Below, one piece after another: positions 27,198 through 35,955 of a stretch of 64,000 bases of DNA. Position numbers and translations under genes: made by a program. How positions within the stretch are numbered: the first letter of the stretch is position 1; the number at the start of each line of letters is the position of its first letter. The notes under the pieces were generated by a model. It searched no databases. It saw only the letters and a list, made by a program, of their open reading frames with translations, and was not told where the DNA came from. This stretch comes from Micromonospora lutea (GTDB lineage: Bacteria; Actinomycetota; Actinomycetes; Mycobacteriales; Micromonosporaceae), in assembly GCF_016863535.1 (NCBI RefSeq), contig NZ_BOPB01000025.1:124001-188000 (forward strand). Reading direction: 5' to 3'.

Positions 27198-28025
27198 GTG
27201 ACCTCTGGCGTCGCGGCCCTGTGGTCGCACCGCAATTCGCTGCGCATCCTGGTCCGGCGTGATCTCGCGGTCAAGTACCAGCAGTCGGTGCTGGGTTACC
27301 TCTGGTCGCTGATCGAGCCGCTGGGCATGGGCGCGATCTACTGGTTCGTCTTCGGCGTGCTCTACTCCCGCGACACCAACCGACACCTCGGCGAGGCGGC
27401 CGGGTCGTACCCGCTGTTCCTGATCACCGGAATCTTCGCCTGGATGTGGACCAGCTCGGCGCTGAGCGAGGCCACCCACGCGCTCACCGGCCAGTCCCGG
27501 TTGATCACCACGATGAACGTACCCCGGCAGGTCTTCCCGATCGGCCGGGTCGTCGGTCGCTTCGCCGAGTACGCCGCGGGCCTGCCGATCCTGGCCGCCA
27601 TCGCGATCTGGTACACGGCGCAGGGCCGGATCGAACCGGGCTGGTCCCTGCTCGCCCTGCCGTTCGCGGTGCTGGTGCAGGCGATCCTGTTGATCGGGCT
27701 GGCGTTGCTGCTGTCGGCGTTCAACGTGCTGATGCGGGACGTGGAGCGGTTCATGCGCCTGGTCATCCGGGTGCTCTTCTATGCCACGCCGATCATCTAT
27801 CCGCTCAGCCTGGTCCGTGACTCCGGCCTGCCCGGCTGGCTCAGGGCGGCCTACGAACTCAACCCGCTGGTCGGCATCTTCCAGCTGCACCACGCGGTCT
27901 GGTATCCGAATGAGTTCCCGGGCGCGCGGCTGCTCGCCACCACCGTCGGCATCAGCGTGCTGCTGTTCGTGGCCGGCTGGTGGGCGTTCCGCCGGCTCGA
28001 ACCGGCCGTGCTCAAGGAACTCTGA
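27198..28025 (+). CDS. Wall-polymer ABC exporter permease (TagG/Wzm-like)
   Basis: 275 residues of the ABC-2 polysaccharide exporter type. N-terminal amphipathic LVRRDLAVKYQQSVLGYLWSL and WSLIEPLGMGAIYWFVFGVL, a FAWMWTSSALSEATHALTGQ turn and about six membrane helices. Moves lipid-linked polymers such as teichoic acid or O-antigen with the ATPase encoded next. GTG start with GCGGGAG upstream. First gene of a four-gene run (27198-32997). Confidence 0.88.
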   Translation: MTSGVAALWSHRNSLRILVRRDLAVKYQQSVLGYLWSLIEPLGMGAIYWFVFGVLYSRDTNRHLGEAAGSYPLFLITGIFAWMWTSSALSEATHALTGQSRLITTMNVPRQVFPIGRVVGRFAEYAAGLPILAAIAIWYTAQGRIEPGWSLLALPFAVLVQAILLIGLALLLSAFNVLMRDVERFMRLVIRVLFYATPIIYPLSLVRDSGLPGWLRAAYELNPLVGIFQLHHAVWYPNEFPGARLLATTVGISVLLFVAGWWAFRRLEPAVLKEL

Positions 28026-28771
28026 TGGGTGAGCCGATCATCGAGGCGGAGGGCCTCGGCATCCGGTTCGTCCGCAACCGTCGTCGACAGTTGCGGCTAC
28101 GGGAGCTGTTCATCCACCGGGGGACACGTGGTGCCTCCGACGGCCGGTTCTGGCCACTGCGCGACGTCTCGTTCTCGATCGCGCCCGGGGAGACCGTCGG
28201 GGTGATCGGCCGCAACGGCACCGGTAAGAGCACTCTGCTACGGCTGATCGCCGGGGTGCTGATCCCCGACGAGGGGCGGATCCGGGTCTCCGGTGCCGTC
28301 GCCCCGCTGCTGGAGCTCTCCGCCGGCTTCTCCAACGACCTGACCGGGCGGGAGAACCTGTACCTGGTGGGCGGCCTGCACGGGCTGTCGTCGGGCTACC
28401 TGAAGCGCCACTTCGACGAGATCGTCTCCTTCGCGGGCGAGCAGGTGGAACGAGCCATCGACACCTCGGTACGGCACTACTCGTCCGGCATGAAGGTGCG
28501 GCTCGGGTTCGCGATCATCTCCCACCTGCCGCACCCGGTACTGCTGATGGACGAGGTGACGGCGGTGGGCGACGCCGAGTTTCGCAAGAAGTGCTACACG
28601 ACCATCGACCGTCTGCTCGGGGAGGGGCGCACTCTGGTGCTGGTGTCACACAACGAAAAGGATCTGACCCGGTTCTGCCGTCGAGGACTCTTCCTCGACG
28701 CGGGCCGGCTGAGCGTCGACGGCACTATCGCCGAGGCGATGGCCGCGTACCACGACGCGGTTCCCCGGTGA
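28025..28771 (+). CDS. Wall-polymer ABC exporter ATPase (TagH/Wzt-like)
   Basis: 248 residues. Walker A GRNGTGKST, Q-loop replaced by the typical LELSAGFSNDLTGRENLYL of polysaccharide exporters, signature HYSSGMKVRL, Walker B LLMDEVTAVGD and switch His in LVSHNEKD. The extra N-terminal loop (RNRRRQLRLRELFIHRG) is characteristic of TagH/Wzt-type subunits. No C-terminal substrate-recognition domain. Starts within TGATG overlapping the permease stop; its own stop overlaps the next GTG. Confidence 0.9.
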   Translation: MGEPIIEAEGLGIRFVRNRRRQLRLRELFIHRGTRGASDGRFWPLRDVSFSIAPGETVGVIGRNGTGKSTLLRLIAGVLIPDEGRIRVSGAVAPLLELSAGFSNDLTGRENLYLVGGLHGLSSGYLKRHFDEIVSFAGEQVERAIDTSVRHYSSGMKVRLGFAIISHLPHPVLLMDEVTAVGDAEFRKKCYTTIDRLLGEGRTLVLVSHNEKDLTRFCRRGLFLDAGRLSVDGTIAEAMAAYHDAVPR

Positions 28772-30792
28772 CCCTCGCGATCGTGCTCGCCGCCGGATCA
28801 CCGGCCGCGAGCCTGCCGACGGCTACCGGCGAGACGATGAGTGAGCGGCTGGCCGCCCAGTGGCGACGGGCCGGCGCGGCCGAGGTACGGATGGCCGCGG
28901 ACCTGGACGAGCTGGCCCACCTGGCCCGGTCGGCCGACGGTCCGGTGGTGGTCAGCGGGGTCGACCTGGTCGCGCACACGGCCGTCCTGCGGCACCTGGT
29001 GACCAGCCCGGTCGGGCCGACCGTGGCGCTGGTGCTGACCGATCCGCCCACCGACGGGCGGACGGTGCTGCGCGAGGAGCGCGGCCAGGTGGTGGAGGCG
29101 GGCCGCCCCGAACAGTTGGCGGGAGGCACGGCCACCGGCATCTTCGGCGGCGCGGTGCGGGTCGGTCGGGAGGACGTGCCGGCGCTGGTGGCGGCGGCCC
29201 GCGCGGTCGCCGCCGGTCGACTACCGGCCGGAGCCGTCGCGGTGGACCCCTTCGAGGGCGCTGCGCCGGTCGTCCGCCCGGACAGGGCGGCAGGTCCGGT
29301 CGTGGACCAGCTCTTCGCCGCACTCACCGCGCAGGGCGCGCTCGTCTTCGCACAGCGGGTACGCCTGCTCGTCGCGCACCGGGTCGACGAGGCCGCCGGG
29401 CTGGCCCGGGCGGAGGCGGCGGTGGCGGCGGTCCACGAGGACCGGGCCGAGTTGCGGCTGTCGGTGAAGGAGAAGGACGACTTCTTCACCACCTTCTTCG
29501 TCAGCACCTGGTCGCCGTACGTCACCAAGGGCTGTGCCCGGTTGGGGCTGAGCCCGACCGCGGTGACCATGGTGTCGGTGGCCTTCGCGGCGGCCGCGGC
29601 GGCGATGTTCGCCGCCGGTGGCCGGCCGCTGCTGGTGGCCGGCGCGGTCCTGCTCTACCTCGGCTTCGTGCTGGACTGCGTGGACGGTCAGCTGGCCCGG
29701 TACACCCGCAACTTCAGTGCCTGGGGTGGCTGGCTGGACACCATGGCCGACCGGGCGAAGGAGTACCTGGTCTACGCCGGTCTCGGCTGGGGCGCCACGG
29801 CGGCCGGGTTCCGGTACGGCTGGGCCCTCGCGATCGCCGCGATGACCTTGCAGACCGTGCGGCACATGACCGACGCGTGGTACGGGGTGCTGCACGACGA
29901 GGCGGCACGTCGGCCGAAGAGCGTCGGGACCGGTGGGGGTGGGATCGGCGATCGACTCAACGCGGCGTCGACCCGGGTGCAGGCGGACACCGGCTCGGTG
30001 TCGTACTGGCTGAAGCGCACGGTGGTCTTCCCGATCGGGGAACGGTGGGCGTTGATCTCGCTGGCGGTGGCCCTCTTCGACCAGCGGGTCGCCCTGTTCG
30101 CGGTGCTGACCTGGGGCGTGCTGGCGTTCGCGTACACCGGTGGGCTGCGTACGCTGCGGGCGCGTTGGATGCGGGTACCGGTGCTGAACACGCTCGACGC
30201 GACCCTGCACCGCGACGACGGACCGCTCGCCGCCCGGTTGCCGGTGGCCCGCCGTCCGGGGCCGTTGGCGCTGGCGGTGGGAGCCACGGCGGTGGTGACG
30301 ATCCTGCTGGTCCTGGCGCTCGGCTACGGTGAGGCGTGGCCGAGCTGGACCGTGCTGCTCGGGCTGGTGGGGCTGCTCCTCGCGGCCGGCGGGGCCGGGG
30401 CGGCGCACCACGGGCCGTTGGACTGGCTGGTGCCGGCCGCGCTGCGGGCCGCCGAGTACCTGTTCGCCATCGCCGTCGGCGTGATCGGCGGCGCGCCGGC
30501 CTGGCTCATCTTCGGGTACGTCTTCGTGCTCACCCTGCATCACTACGACCTGGTGGCCCGGCTGGAGAAGCGGCAGCCGGCCCCGCCGCTGCACGCCGCG
30601 ACGCTGGGCTGGGAGGGACGCTCGGCGGTGCTGGCCCTGACGGCGATCGCCGGAATCGTGAGTATTGGTCTGGCTACACTCGGTATCTACCTGTTGGTGC
30701 TGTTCATGGCGAGCGTGGTGCTGGCGTGGGTGGTCCGGCCGGCGCGCGCCGCGCGGCTGCCGGCGGGTGCGGGAGCTCGCGCGACTCGCTGA
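28768..30792 (+). CDS. CDP-alcohol phosphotransferase with nucleotidyltransferase-like head and DUF5941-like tail
   Basis: 674 residues in three parts. Residues 1 to about 190 resemble a GT-A/nucleotidyltransferase fold (TLAIVLAAGS at the N-terminus) but lack the GxGxR loop needed for NTP binding. Residues about 235-440 form a membrane CDP-alcohol phosphotransferase with a perfect motif: D303xxDGxxAR, eight residues, G, xxxDxxxD. Residues 440-674 add about six more membrane helices resembling DUF5941. The enzyme class transfers a phospho-alcohol from a CDP donor. Coupled by GTGA to the exporter ATPase and 15 bp before the TagF fusion, so probably acts in a membrane-polymer pathway; donor and acceptor unknown. 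Confidence 0.82.
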   Translation: MTLAIVLAAGSPAASLPTATGETMSERLAAQWRRAGAAEVRMAADLDELAHLARSADGPVVVSGVDLVAHTAVLRHLVTSPVGPTVALVLTDPPTDGRTVLREERGQVVEAGRPEQLAGGTATGIFGGAVRVGREDVPALVAAARAVAAGRLPAGAVAVDPFEGAAPVVRPDRAAGPVVDQLFAALTAQGALVFAQRVRLLVAHRVDEAAGLARAEAAVAAVHEDRAELRLSVKEKDDFFTTFFVSTWSPYVTKGCARLGLSPTAVTMVSVAFAAAAAAMFAAGGRPLLVAGAVLLYLGFVLDCVDGQLARYTRNFSAWGGWLDTMADRAKEYLVYAGLGWGATAAGFRYGWALAIAAMTLQTVRHMTDAWYGVLHDEAARRPKSVGTGGGGIGDRLNAASTRVQADTGSVSYWLKRTVVFPIGERWALISLAVALFDQRVALFAVLTWGVLAFAYTGGLRTLRARWMRVPVLNTLDATLHRDDGPLAARLPVARRPGPLALAVGATAVVTILLVLALGYGEAWPSWTVLLGLVGLLLAAGGAGAAHHGPLDWLVPAALRAAEYLFAIAVGVIGGAPAWLIFGYVFVLTLHHYDLVARLEKRQPAPPLHAATLGWEGRSAVLALTAIAGIVSIGLATLGIYLLVLFMASVVLAWVVRPARAARLPAGAGARATR

Positions 30793-30807
30793 GGAGGGGC
30801 CGGGACG

Positions 30808-32997
30808 ATGACGCTGGTCAGCTTCGTTGTCCCGGCCTTCCGGGTGCAGGGCTACCTGCGGGAATGTCTGGACTCGATCCTTGCCCAACCGGTCGCCGAC
30901 ATCGAGGTGATCGGAGTCGACGACTGCTCGCCCGACGGCAGTGGGGAGATCCTCGCCGAGTACGCCGACCGCGACGACCGGGTGACGGCGGTACGCCTGG
31001 ACCGCAACGTGGGGCTCGGCCCGGCCCGCAACGTCGGGCTGGACCGGGCGGTCGGCGAGTACGTCTGGTTCGTCGACGGTGACGACTGGCTGACGGCGGA
31101 CTGCCTGGTCGAGGTGGCCGCCCGACTGCGCGAGACCCGGCCGGACGTGCTGATCGTCGACCACGTACGCGCGCACTGGGACGACACGGTGACCCGCAGC
31201 GCGATGGCCGATGTCTTCCCCGTTCCACCCGGGCCGGTCACGTTCCGCCTGGCCGAGCGGCCGGAGACGGTGAGACTGCTGCACACGGCATGGAACCGAC
31301 TGATCCGTCGGCAGTTCCTGGTCGACGTGGGGCTGCGCTTCGCACCCGGCTGGTACGAGGACGTCTCCTTCAGCTATCCGACTCTGTTGGCCGCAGACCG
31401 GATCGGGGTGCTGGACCTGGTCTGTGTGAACTACCGGCAGCGGCGGGCGGGCGCGATCACGAGGACCCGCGGCGAGCGCCACTTCGACGTGTTCGAGCAG
31501 TGGCACCGGGTGTTCCGGGAACTGGACCGGCTCGGAGCCGAGGAACTGCGGCCGGAGCTCTTCGAACGGATGATGTGGCACTACCTGGTCGTGCTCGGCA
31601 ACGGCGACCGGATCGGGCCCGAGCTGCGACCGACCTTCTTCGCCCGGGTCGCCATCGAGCACGCTCGGTTCCGGCCACCCGAGGGGCACCGGGTGCCGGG
31701 CGGGGTGGCGGGGCTCAAGCACCGGCTGGTGGCGGCGGGTCGATGGCACGCGTTCAGCGCGCTGCGGACCGTGAGCCGGGCGGGGGAGACCGTTCGCCAG
31801 GTCGCCGGCAGGACTCGCCGACGAGTGCTGCCGGCGTCCCGGGTCGGCGTGCGGCGGGCCCGTGACGCGGTGCTGCGCCAGTACCAGCGGGCGGAACGCC
31901 GCCGGCCGGTCGAGGAGAACCTGGCCGTCTACGCCGCGTACTGGTATCGCGGTTACACCTGCAATCCCGCCGCGATCTACGAGGCGGCCCGCCGGCTGGC
32001 ACCGCAGGTCCGGGGCGTGTGGATCGTCCGACGGGACCGGGTGCACACCCTGCCCGAGGGGGTCGAGTACGTGATCGCGGGCACCGCCGCGTACCACCGG
32101 GCGCTGGCCCGGGCCCGCTGGCTGGTCAACAACGTCAACTTCCCGGACTCGGTACGCAAGCGGCCGGGCACCGTGCACGTGCAGACCCACCACGGCACCC
32201 CGGTCAAGGTGATGGGCCTGGACCAGCAGCGTTATCCGCTGGGTGCGGGCGGGATGGACTTCGCCGGCCTGCTGCGCCGGGTGGATCGGTGGGACTACAG
32301 CGTCACCTCGAACAGCTTCTCCACCCAGATGTGGGAACGCGCCTATCCGGCCGGGTACACCACTCTGGAGGTGGGATACCCGCGTAACGACCGGCTGGTG
32401 ACCGCGACCCCCGAGGAGGTGCTGCGGCGGCGCGCGGAGTTCGACGCCGGCCTCGGTGAGCAGGTCGTGCTGTACGCGCCGACCCATCGGGAGCATCTGC
32501 CCCGGTACCGGCCACCGTTCGACGTGGAGCGGTTCCTCGGCGCGCTCGGTCCCACCGGCCTGCTGCTGATGCGCAGCCACTACTTTCATGACCGGGACCG
32601 GCGACTGCCACCTCCGGCCGCGCGTGGTCGCGTCCTGGACGTGAGCGCCCATCCTCGGGTGGAGGATCTGTACCTCGCCGCCGACGTCCTGGTCACTGAC
32701 TATTCGTCGGCGATGTTCGACTACGCCGTCCTGGACCGACCGATCGTCATCTACGCCCCCGACTGGGACGCCTATCGCCTGACCCGGGGTGTCTACCTGG
32801 ACATCACCGCCGAGCCGCCGGGCCCGGTGGCGCGGAACTTCACCGAACTGCTCGACGTGTTCCGGTCGGGCGCGCTCCGCTCGTCTGAGGCCGAGCAGGC
32901 GCGGGCGCGCTTCCGGGAGCGGTTCTGCGCCCTGGAGGACGGGCACGCCGCCGAGCGGGTGGTACGCCAGGTCTTCCTCGGCGAGGCACCGGCCTGA
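30808..32997 (+). CDS. GT2 glycosyltransferase fused to TagF-like polyol-phosphate transferase
   Basis: 729 residues. N-terminal GT2 domain: VSFVVPAFRVQGYLRECLDS, DDCSPDGSGEIL, NVGLGPARNVGLDRA and the metal-binding DGDD near residue 90. A basic linker (about 300-365) leads to a CDP-glycerol:glycerophosphotransferase (TagF) domain with HHGTPVKVMGLDQQ, YSVTSNSFSTQMW, LYAPTHREHLP and VLVTDYSSAMFDYAVLDRP. Probably extends a poly(polyol-phosphate) or glycosyl-phosphate wall polymer at the inner face of the membrane, for export by the upstream ABC pair. Whether the polyol is glycerol or ribitol is not readable. Confidence 0.9.
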   Translation: MTLVSFVVPAFRVQGYLRECLDSILAQPVADIEVIGVDDCSPDGSGEILAEYADRDDRVTAVRLDRNVGLGPARNVGLDRAVGEYVWFVDGDDWLTADCLVEVAARLRETRPDVLIVDHVRAHWDDTVTRSAMADVFPVPPGPVTFRLAERPETVRLLHTAWNRLIRRQFLVDVGLRFAPGWYEDVSFSYPTLLAADRIGVLDLVCVNYRQRRAGAITRTRGERHFDVFEQWHRVFRELDRLGAEELRPELFERMMWHYLVVLGNGDRIGPELRPTFFARVAIEHARFRPPEGHRVPGGVAGLKHRLVAAGRWHAFSALRTVSRAGETVRQVAGRTRRRVLPASRVGVRRARDAVLRQYQRAERRRPVEENLAVYAAYWYRGYTCNPAAIYEAARRLAPQVRGVWIVRRDRVHTLPEGVEYVIAGTAAYHRALARARWLVNNVNFPDSVRKRPGTVHVQTHHGTPVKVMGLDQQRYPLGAGGMDFAGLLRRVDRWDYSVTSNSFSTQMWERAYPAGYTTLEVGYPRNDRLVTATPEEVLRRRAEFDAGLGEQVVLYAPTHREHLPRYRPPFDVERFLGALGPTGLLLMRSHYFHDRDRRLPPPAARGRVLDVSAHPRVEDLYLAADVLVTDYSSAMFDYAVLDRPIVIYAPDWDAYRLTRGVYLDITAEPPGPVARNFTELLDVFRSGALRSSEAEQARARFRERFCALEDGHAAERVVRQVFLGEAPA

Positions 32998-33143
32998 GTT
33001 CGAAGTTCCGCATAAACGCCGCTAATCGATGGAACGTAATAGGTCTGTCACGTTTCAAACATGGCACGTTTACCCGATGTGCCGGCTCCATGATCCTGGC
33101 CACAGTCATTCGGGGCTTCGATGACGAAGGTGGGGAGGGGACG
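32998..33143 (+). promoter_or_regulatory. AT-richer promoter region with CACGTTT direct repeat
   Basis: A locally AT-rich patch (33008-33071) precedes the ABC ATPase gene. CACGTTT occurs twice, at 33049-33055 and 33065-33071, 16 bp apart on the same face of the helix, suggesting a regulator site. No confident -35/-10 pair. Confidence 0.35.
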
Positions 33144-34445
33144 GTGACCACCGTCGCGCTCAAGGATGTCACAAAGGTCTTCCGAGACGGCACGGTCGCG
33201 GTCGACAGCGTCAACCTCGACGTGACCGACGGTGAGTTCATGGTGCTGCTCGGGCCGTCCGGCTGCGGCAAGTCGACGGTCCTGCGGATGGTGGCGGGGT
33301 TGGAGGACCCGACCTCCGGCGCCGTCCTGCTCAACGGGGAGGTCGCCAACGAACTGCCGCCGCGGGAGCGGCGAGTGGCGATGGTCTTCCAGGATTTCGC
33401 GCTCTACCCGCACATGAGCGTCAACGACAACATCGCCTTCCCGCTCAAGCTGGCCGGTGTCGAGCCGACGCCGCGTGGCGAGCGGGTCACCGATGTGGCC
33501 AGCGCTCTCGGCATCGGTGACGTGCTGGCCCGGCGGCCCAGCCAACTCTCCGGCGGGCAGCGGCAGCGGGTGGCGATGGGCCGGGCGATCGTCCGCCGGC
33601 CGGGGCTGTTCCTGATGGACGAGCCTTTGTCCAACCTGGACAGTGGGCTGCGCGCGGAACTGCGCGCGGAGATCTCCGGCCTGACCCGCGAGCTGGGGGT
33701 CACCACCATCTACGTCACGCACGACCAGGCCGAGGCGCTGACCATGGCCGACCGGGTCGCCATCATGCGCAAGGGTGTCCTTCAGGACGTCGGCACCCCG
33801 ACCCAGGTGTACGGCCGACCGGCGACGCTCTACGTCGCCGCGTTCCTGGGCAGCCCTCGGATGAACCTGCTGGAGGCGTCGGTCTACGTCCACCTCGACC
33901 GCTATGTCACGCTCACCCTCGGGGAACAGGCGCTCTACCTGCCCTGGGACGACATCCGCAGCCGGGCCGTGGCGCACTACCACGGCGAGCGGATCGTGGT
34001 CGGGATGCGGGCCGAGGCGCTCACCCCGGTCGCTCCCGACACCCCCGGTGACGTGCTCCAGGGCCGGATCCGCTACCTGGAACACCACGGCCACGAGTCG
34101 TTGGCCTTCCTCGACATCGGCGCCACCGCCATCATGGTGGACGACATCGGCGCGCCGGTGGACGCCGAGACCCCGCCCGGCCAGCGCGGCCTGCGCCGGT
34201 TCGGCCAGGTGATGCAGCGGTTCAAGGGACGGGCCAGTGAGCCGGCGACGCCCGGGGGCAACGGCAACCGGACCAGCGTGCTGCACGACCCCGGCCGCCA
34301 CCACCGCCGCCCAGCCGAACTCGCGGTACGGCTCGCGCCGTACCCCGCCGTCACCGCCGGGCACCCCCTCGCCGTCCAGGTCCGCATGGACGCCCTGCAC
34401 TTCTTCGACGACCGCGGCGACCGCATCGACGTCGGCTGGCGCTAA
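33144..34445 (+). CDS. ABC transporter ATPase, MalK/UgpC-type, stand-alone
   Basis: 433 residues. Walker [13 protein letters not shown]-loop [14 protein letters not shown], signature [19 protein letters not shown], Walker [14 protein letters not shown], switch His in [15 protein letters not shown], then OB/TOBE regions ([12 protein letters not shown]). Resembles carbohydrate-importer ATPases that serve several permeases. Residues about 345-433 are an unusual extension rich in Arg, His and Pro. No permease or binding protein is next to it. GTG start with GGGGAGGGG upstream; an ATG at 33090 lacks a ribosome binding site. Confidence 0.9.
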   Translation: MTTVALKDVTKVFRDGTVAVDSVNLDVTDGEFMVLLGPSGCGKSTVLRMVAGLEDPTSGAVLLNGEVANELPPRERRVAMVFQDFALYPHMSVNDNIAFPLKLAGVEPTPRGERVTDVASALGIGDVLARRPSQLSGGQRQRVAMGRAIVRRPGLFLMDEPLSNLDSGLRAELRAEISGLTRELGVTTIYVTHDQAEALTMADRVAIMRKGVLQDVGTPTQVYGRPATLYVAAFLGSPRMNLLEASVYVHLDRYVTLTLGEQALYLPWDDIRSRAVAHYHGERIVVGMRAEALTPVAPDTPGDVLQGRIRYLEHHGHESLAFLDIGATAIMVDDIGAPVDAETPPGQRGLRRFGQVMQRFKGRASEPATPGGNGNRTSVLHDPGRHHRRPAELAVRLAPYPAVTAGHPLAVQVRMDALHFFDDRGDRIDVGWR

Positions 34446-34449
34446 CCCC

Positions 34450-34595
34450 AATGCCGCTCCCTCCCCCCTCCCTCCCCCTTCGGCGTCGATCATGCAGTTG
34501 TGGCACCTGACAAAGGCCACTTATCCGTGTATATCGGGTGCCATAACTGCATGATCAGCGTGGTGGGAGGGGGAGGGGGAGGGGGAGGGGGCGGC
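34450..34595. repeat. Composite palindromic element with C-run and G-run flanks
   Basis: Core arms at 34488-34507 (GATCATGCAGTTGTGGCACC) and 34537-34556 (GGTGCCATAACTGCATGATC) pair at 19 of 20 positions around a 29-base AT-rich loop. Outside, a C-rich tract (34457-34479) faces a G-rich tract of four GGGGGA units (34569-34591) that could extend pairing or form a G-quadruplex. The right arm contains the stop codon of the gene at 34555-34929. Similar GATCATGCAGTT-type repeats are, from memory, dispersed in Micromonospora. Confidence 0.7.
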
Positions 34596-34929
34596 GGTAG
34601 GGGGACCAGGCGACGAAGCGGGTGAAGAGGGCGCGGGGGGTGGGTCCGTCGTGGGGGTTGAGGTGGTAGAGGTCGCGGGTGGCCTCGTAGAAGAGGCCGG
34701 AGAGATAGATCGACAGGCCGATTTCGTTGCGGCCGTACTCGACCTTGAGCAGCAGGCGGGCCATCGAGCAGGGCCACGGATTCCCGCATGCCCGGCAGCA
34801 CCACAGCGGGCGCAGTGGAGTGTGTGGTGTCTCGTGCCGGGGATAGGCCCGGGGCCGGTCAGGGGCCGGCCCGTCGCTGGGCTGCGGTAGCTGGGTCGTG
34901 ATCGGCCAGTTCGGTGTGGGGCGGGTCAT
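34555..34929 (-). CDS. Small Cys-motif protein divergent from XRE/DUF397 pair
   Basis: 124 residues. Pro-rich N-terminus, then RPLWCCRACGNPWPC (possible metal-binding C-x2-C-x4-C), LKVEYGRNEIGLSIYLSGLF, YEATRDLYHLNPHDGPTPRALF and FTRFVAWSPYRRP, and a tail of Pro-Leu repeats made by GGGGGA units. From memory, homologues in Micromonosporaceae carry the label flavin reductase, but I see no flavin-reductase fold. ATG with CGGAG nine bases upstream. Stop codon lies inside the palindromic element. Divergently placed from the XRE regulator at 35155, a recurrent arrangement. Confidence 0.7.
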   Translation of the reverse strand: MTRPTPNWPITTQLPQPSDGPAPDRPRAYPRHETPHTPLRPLWCCRACGNPWPCSMARLLLKVEYGRNEIGLSIYLSGLFYEATRDLYHLNPHDGPTPRALFTRFVAWSPYRRPLPLPLPLPPR

Positions 34930-35154
34930 GTCTGATCGCTCCGATCCATCGTCTTCGCTCACCGCTATGGGTCCGGGGTCCGTCTCGGCGGGGGAGGCCG
35001 GACGGACCCCGGGTACGGAACCCCACGGTCTGCCGCAACCCGGGGTATCCGTTACGTGACAGTCTGGTGAGGACGGCGCTAGCTTCGGAAGGCGATCGCG
35101 CCCCACCAGTCCGGCCGTACGAGACGGCCGGCACCGACGTGCAGAGGTGTGCAG

Positions 35155-35955
35155 ATGGATCGGATGCCCTTGCTGGACCTGTTCGCCGGTGAGTTGCGCC
35201 GGCTGCGGACGAAGGCCGGCCTCTCCCAGGAGGCGCTCGGCGAGCAGATCAACTATTCGGCCTCGCTGGTGGCCTCGGTCGAGCAGTGCCGGCGCGCGCC
35301 CCGGGAGGAGTTCACCCAACGCTGTGACGAGGCGCTGCACGGCGAAGGGCTGCTGCTGCGGATCCGGGAGGCGATCCTCAAGGAGAGCCTGATGCCGTGG
35401 TTCCGGGAGTGGGTGACGATCGAGCAGGAGGCGACCGCGCTGTGCAGCTTCCAGCCGCTGGTGGTGCCCGGCCTGCTCCAGACCGAGGAGTACGCCCGCG
35501 CGCTCTACGAGGGTGCGAGTCACCTGGTCGGCGACCAGGTGGAGCAGCCGCTGGCGGCCCGGCTCGACCGGCAGAAGGTGCTCGACCGGCCCAACCCGCC
35601 GCTGCTGGTGGCGGTGCTCGACTACACGGTGCTGGAGCGACCGGTCGGCGGCCCGAAGGTGATGCGGGAGCAGTTGCGGCACCTGGTGACGGTGGGCAAC
35701 CGGACCCGGGTGCACCTGCACGTGGTGCCCCGGGGCGTCGGCGCCTATCCCGGGCTCAACGGCGCATTCGTGATCGCCACGCCGCCGGAGGGCGACGACC
35801 TCGCCTACCTGGACAACCAGTTGAGGGGCACCATCGTGGAGCGCACAGTGGACGTAAACTCGCTGCGGCAGCACTGGGAGTCCGTCCGAGCCGAGGCGCT
35901 GCCGCACGGGGCCACCCTCACAATGATCTCGGAGGCGGCGGAATCATGGACCTGA
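35155..35955 (+). CDS. XRE-family regulator with DUF5753 domain
   Basis: 266 residues. N-terminal helix-turn-helix (LRRLRTKAGLSQEALGEQIN, YSASLVASVEQCRRAP; about 15-50), then a DUF5753 domain with FQPLVVPGLLQTEEYARALY, RLDRQKVL, VLDYTVLERPVGG, and VHLHVVPRGVGAYPGLNGAF. Such proteins pair with small DUF397 proteins across actinobacteria; WhiJ-type members affect development. ATG with GAGGT eight bases upstream; a GTG two codons earlier is possible. Overlaps the DUF397 gene by ten bases. Confidence 0.92.
   Translation: MDRMPLLDLFAGELRRLRTKAGLSQEALGEQINYSASLVASVEQCRRAPREEFTQRCDEALHGEGLLLRIREAILKESLMPWFREWVTIEQEATALCSFQPLVVPGLLQTEEYARALYEGASHLVGDQVEQPLAARLDRQKVLDRPNPPLLVAVLDYTVLERPVGGPKVMREQLRHLVTVGNRTRVHLHVVPRGVGAYPGLNGAFVIATPPEGDDLAYLDNQLRGTIVERTVDVNSLRQHWESVRAEALPHGATLTMISEAAESWT

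Noticed and set aside
29221-32946. 1241-codon open frame on the minus strand
   Set aside because: It lies antisense to the phosphotransferase and TagF genes, is His/Arg/Gln/Pro-rich without any domain, and arises from high third-position GC in the real genes.
34490-34804. 104-codon Pro-rich frame on the minus strand
   Set aside because: Runs through the palindrome and G-run in a different frame from the supported small gene; pure proline tracts come from the G-run.
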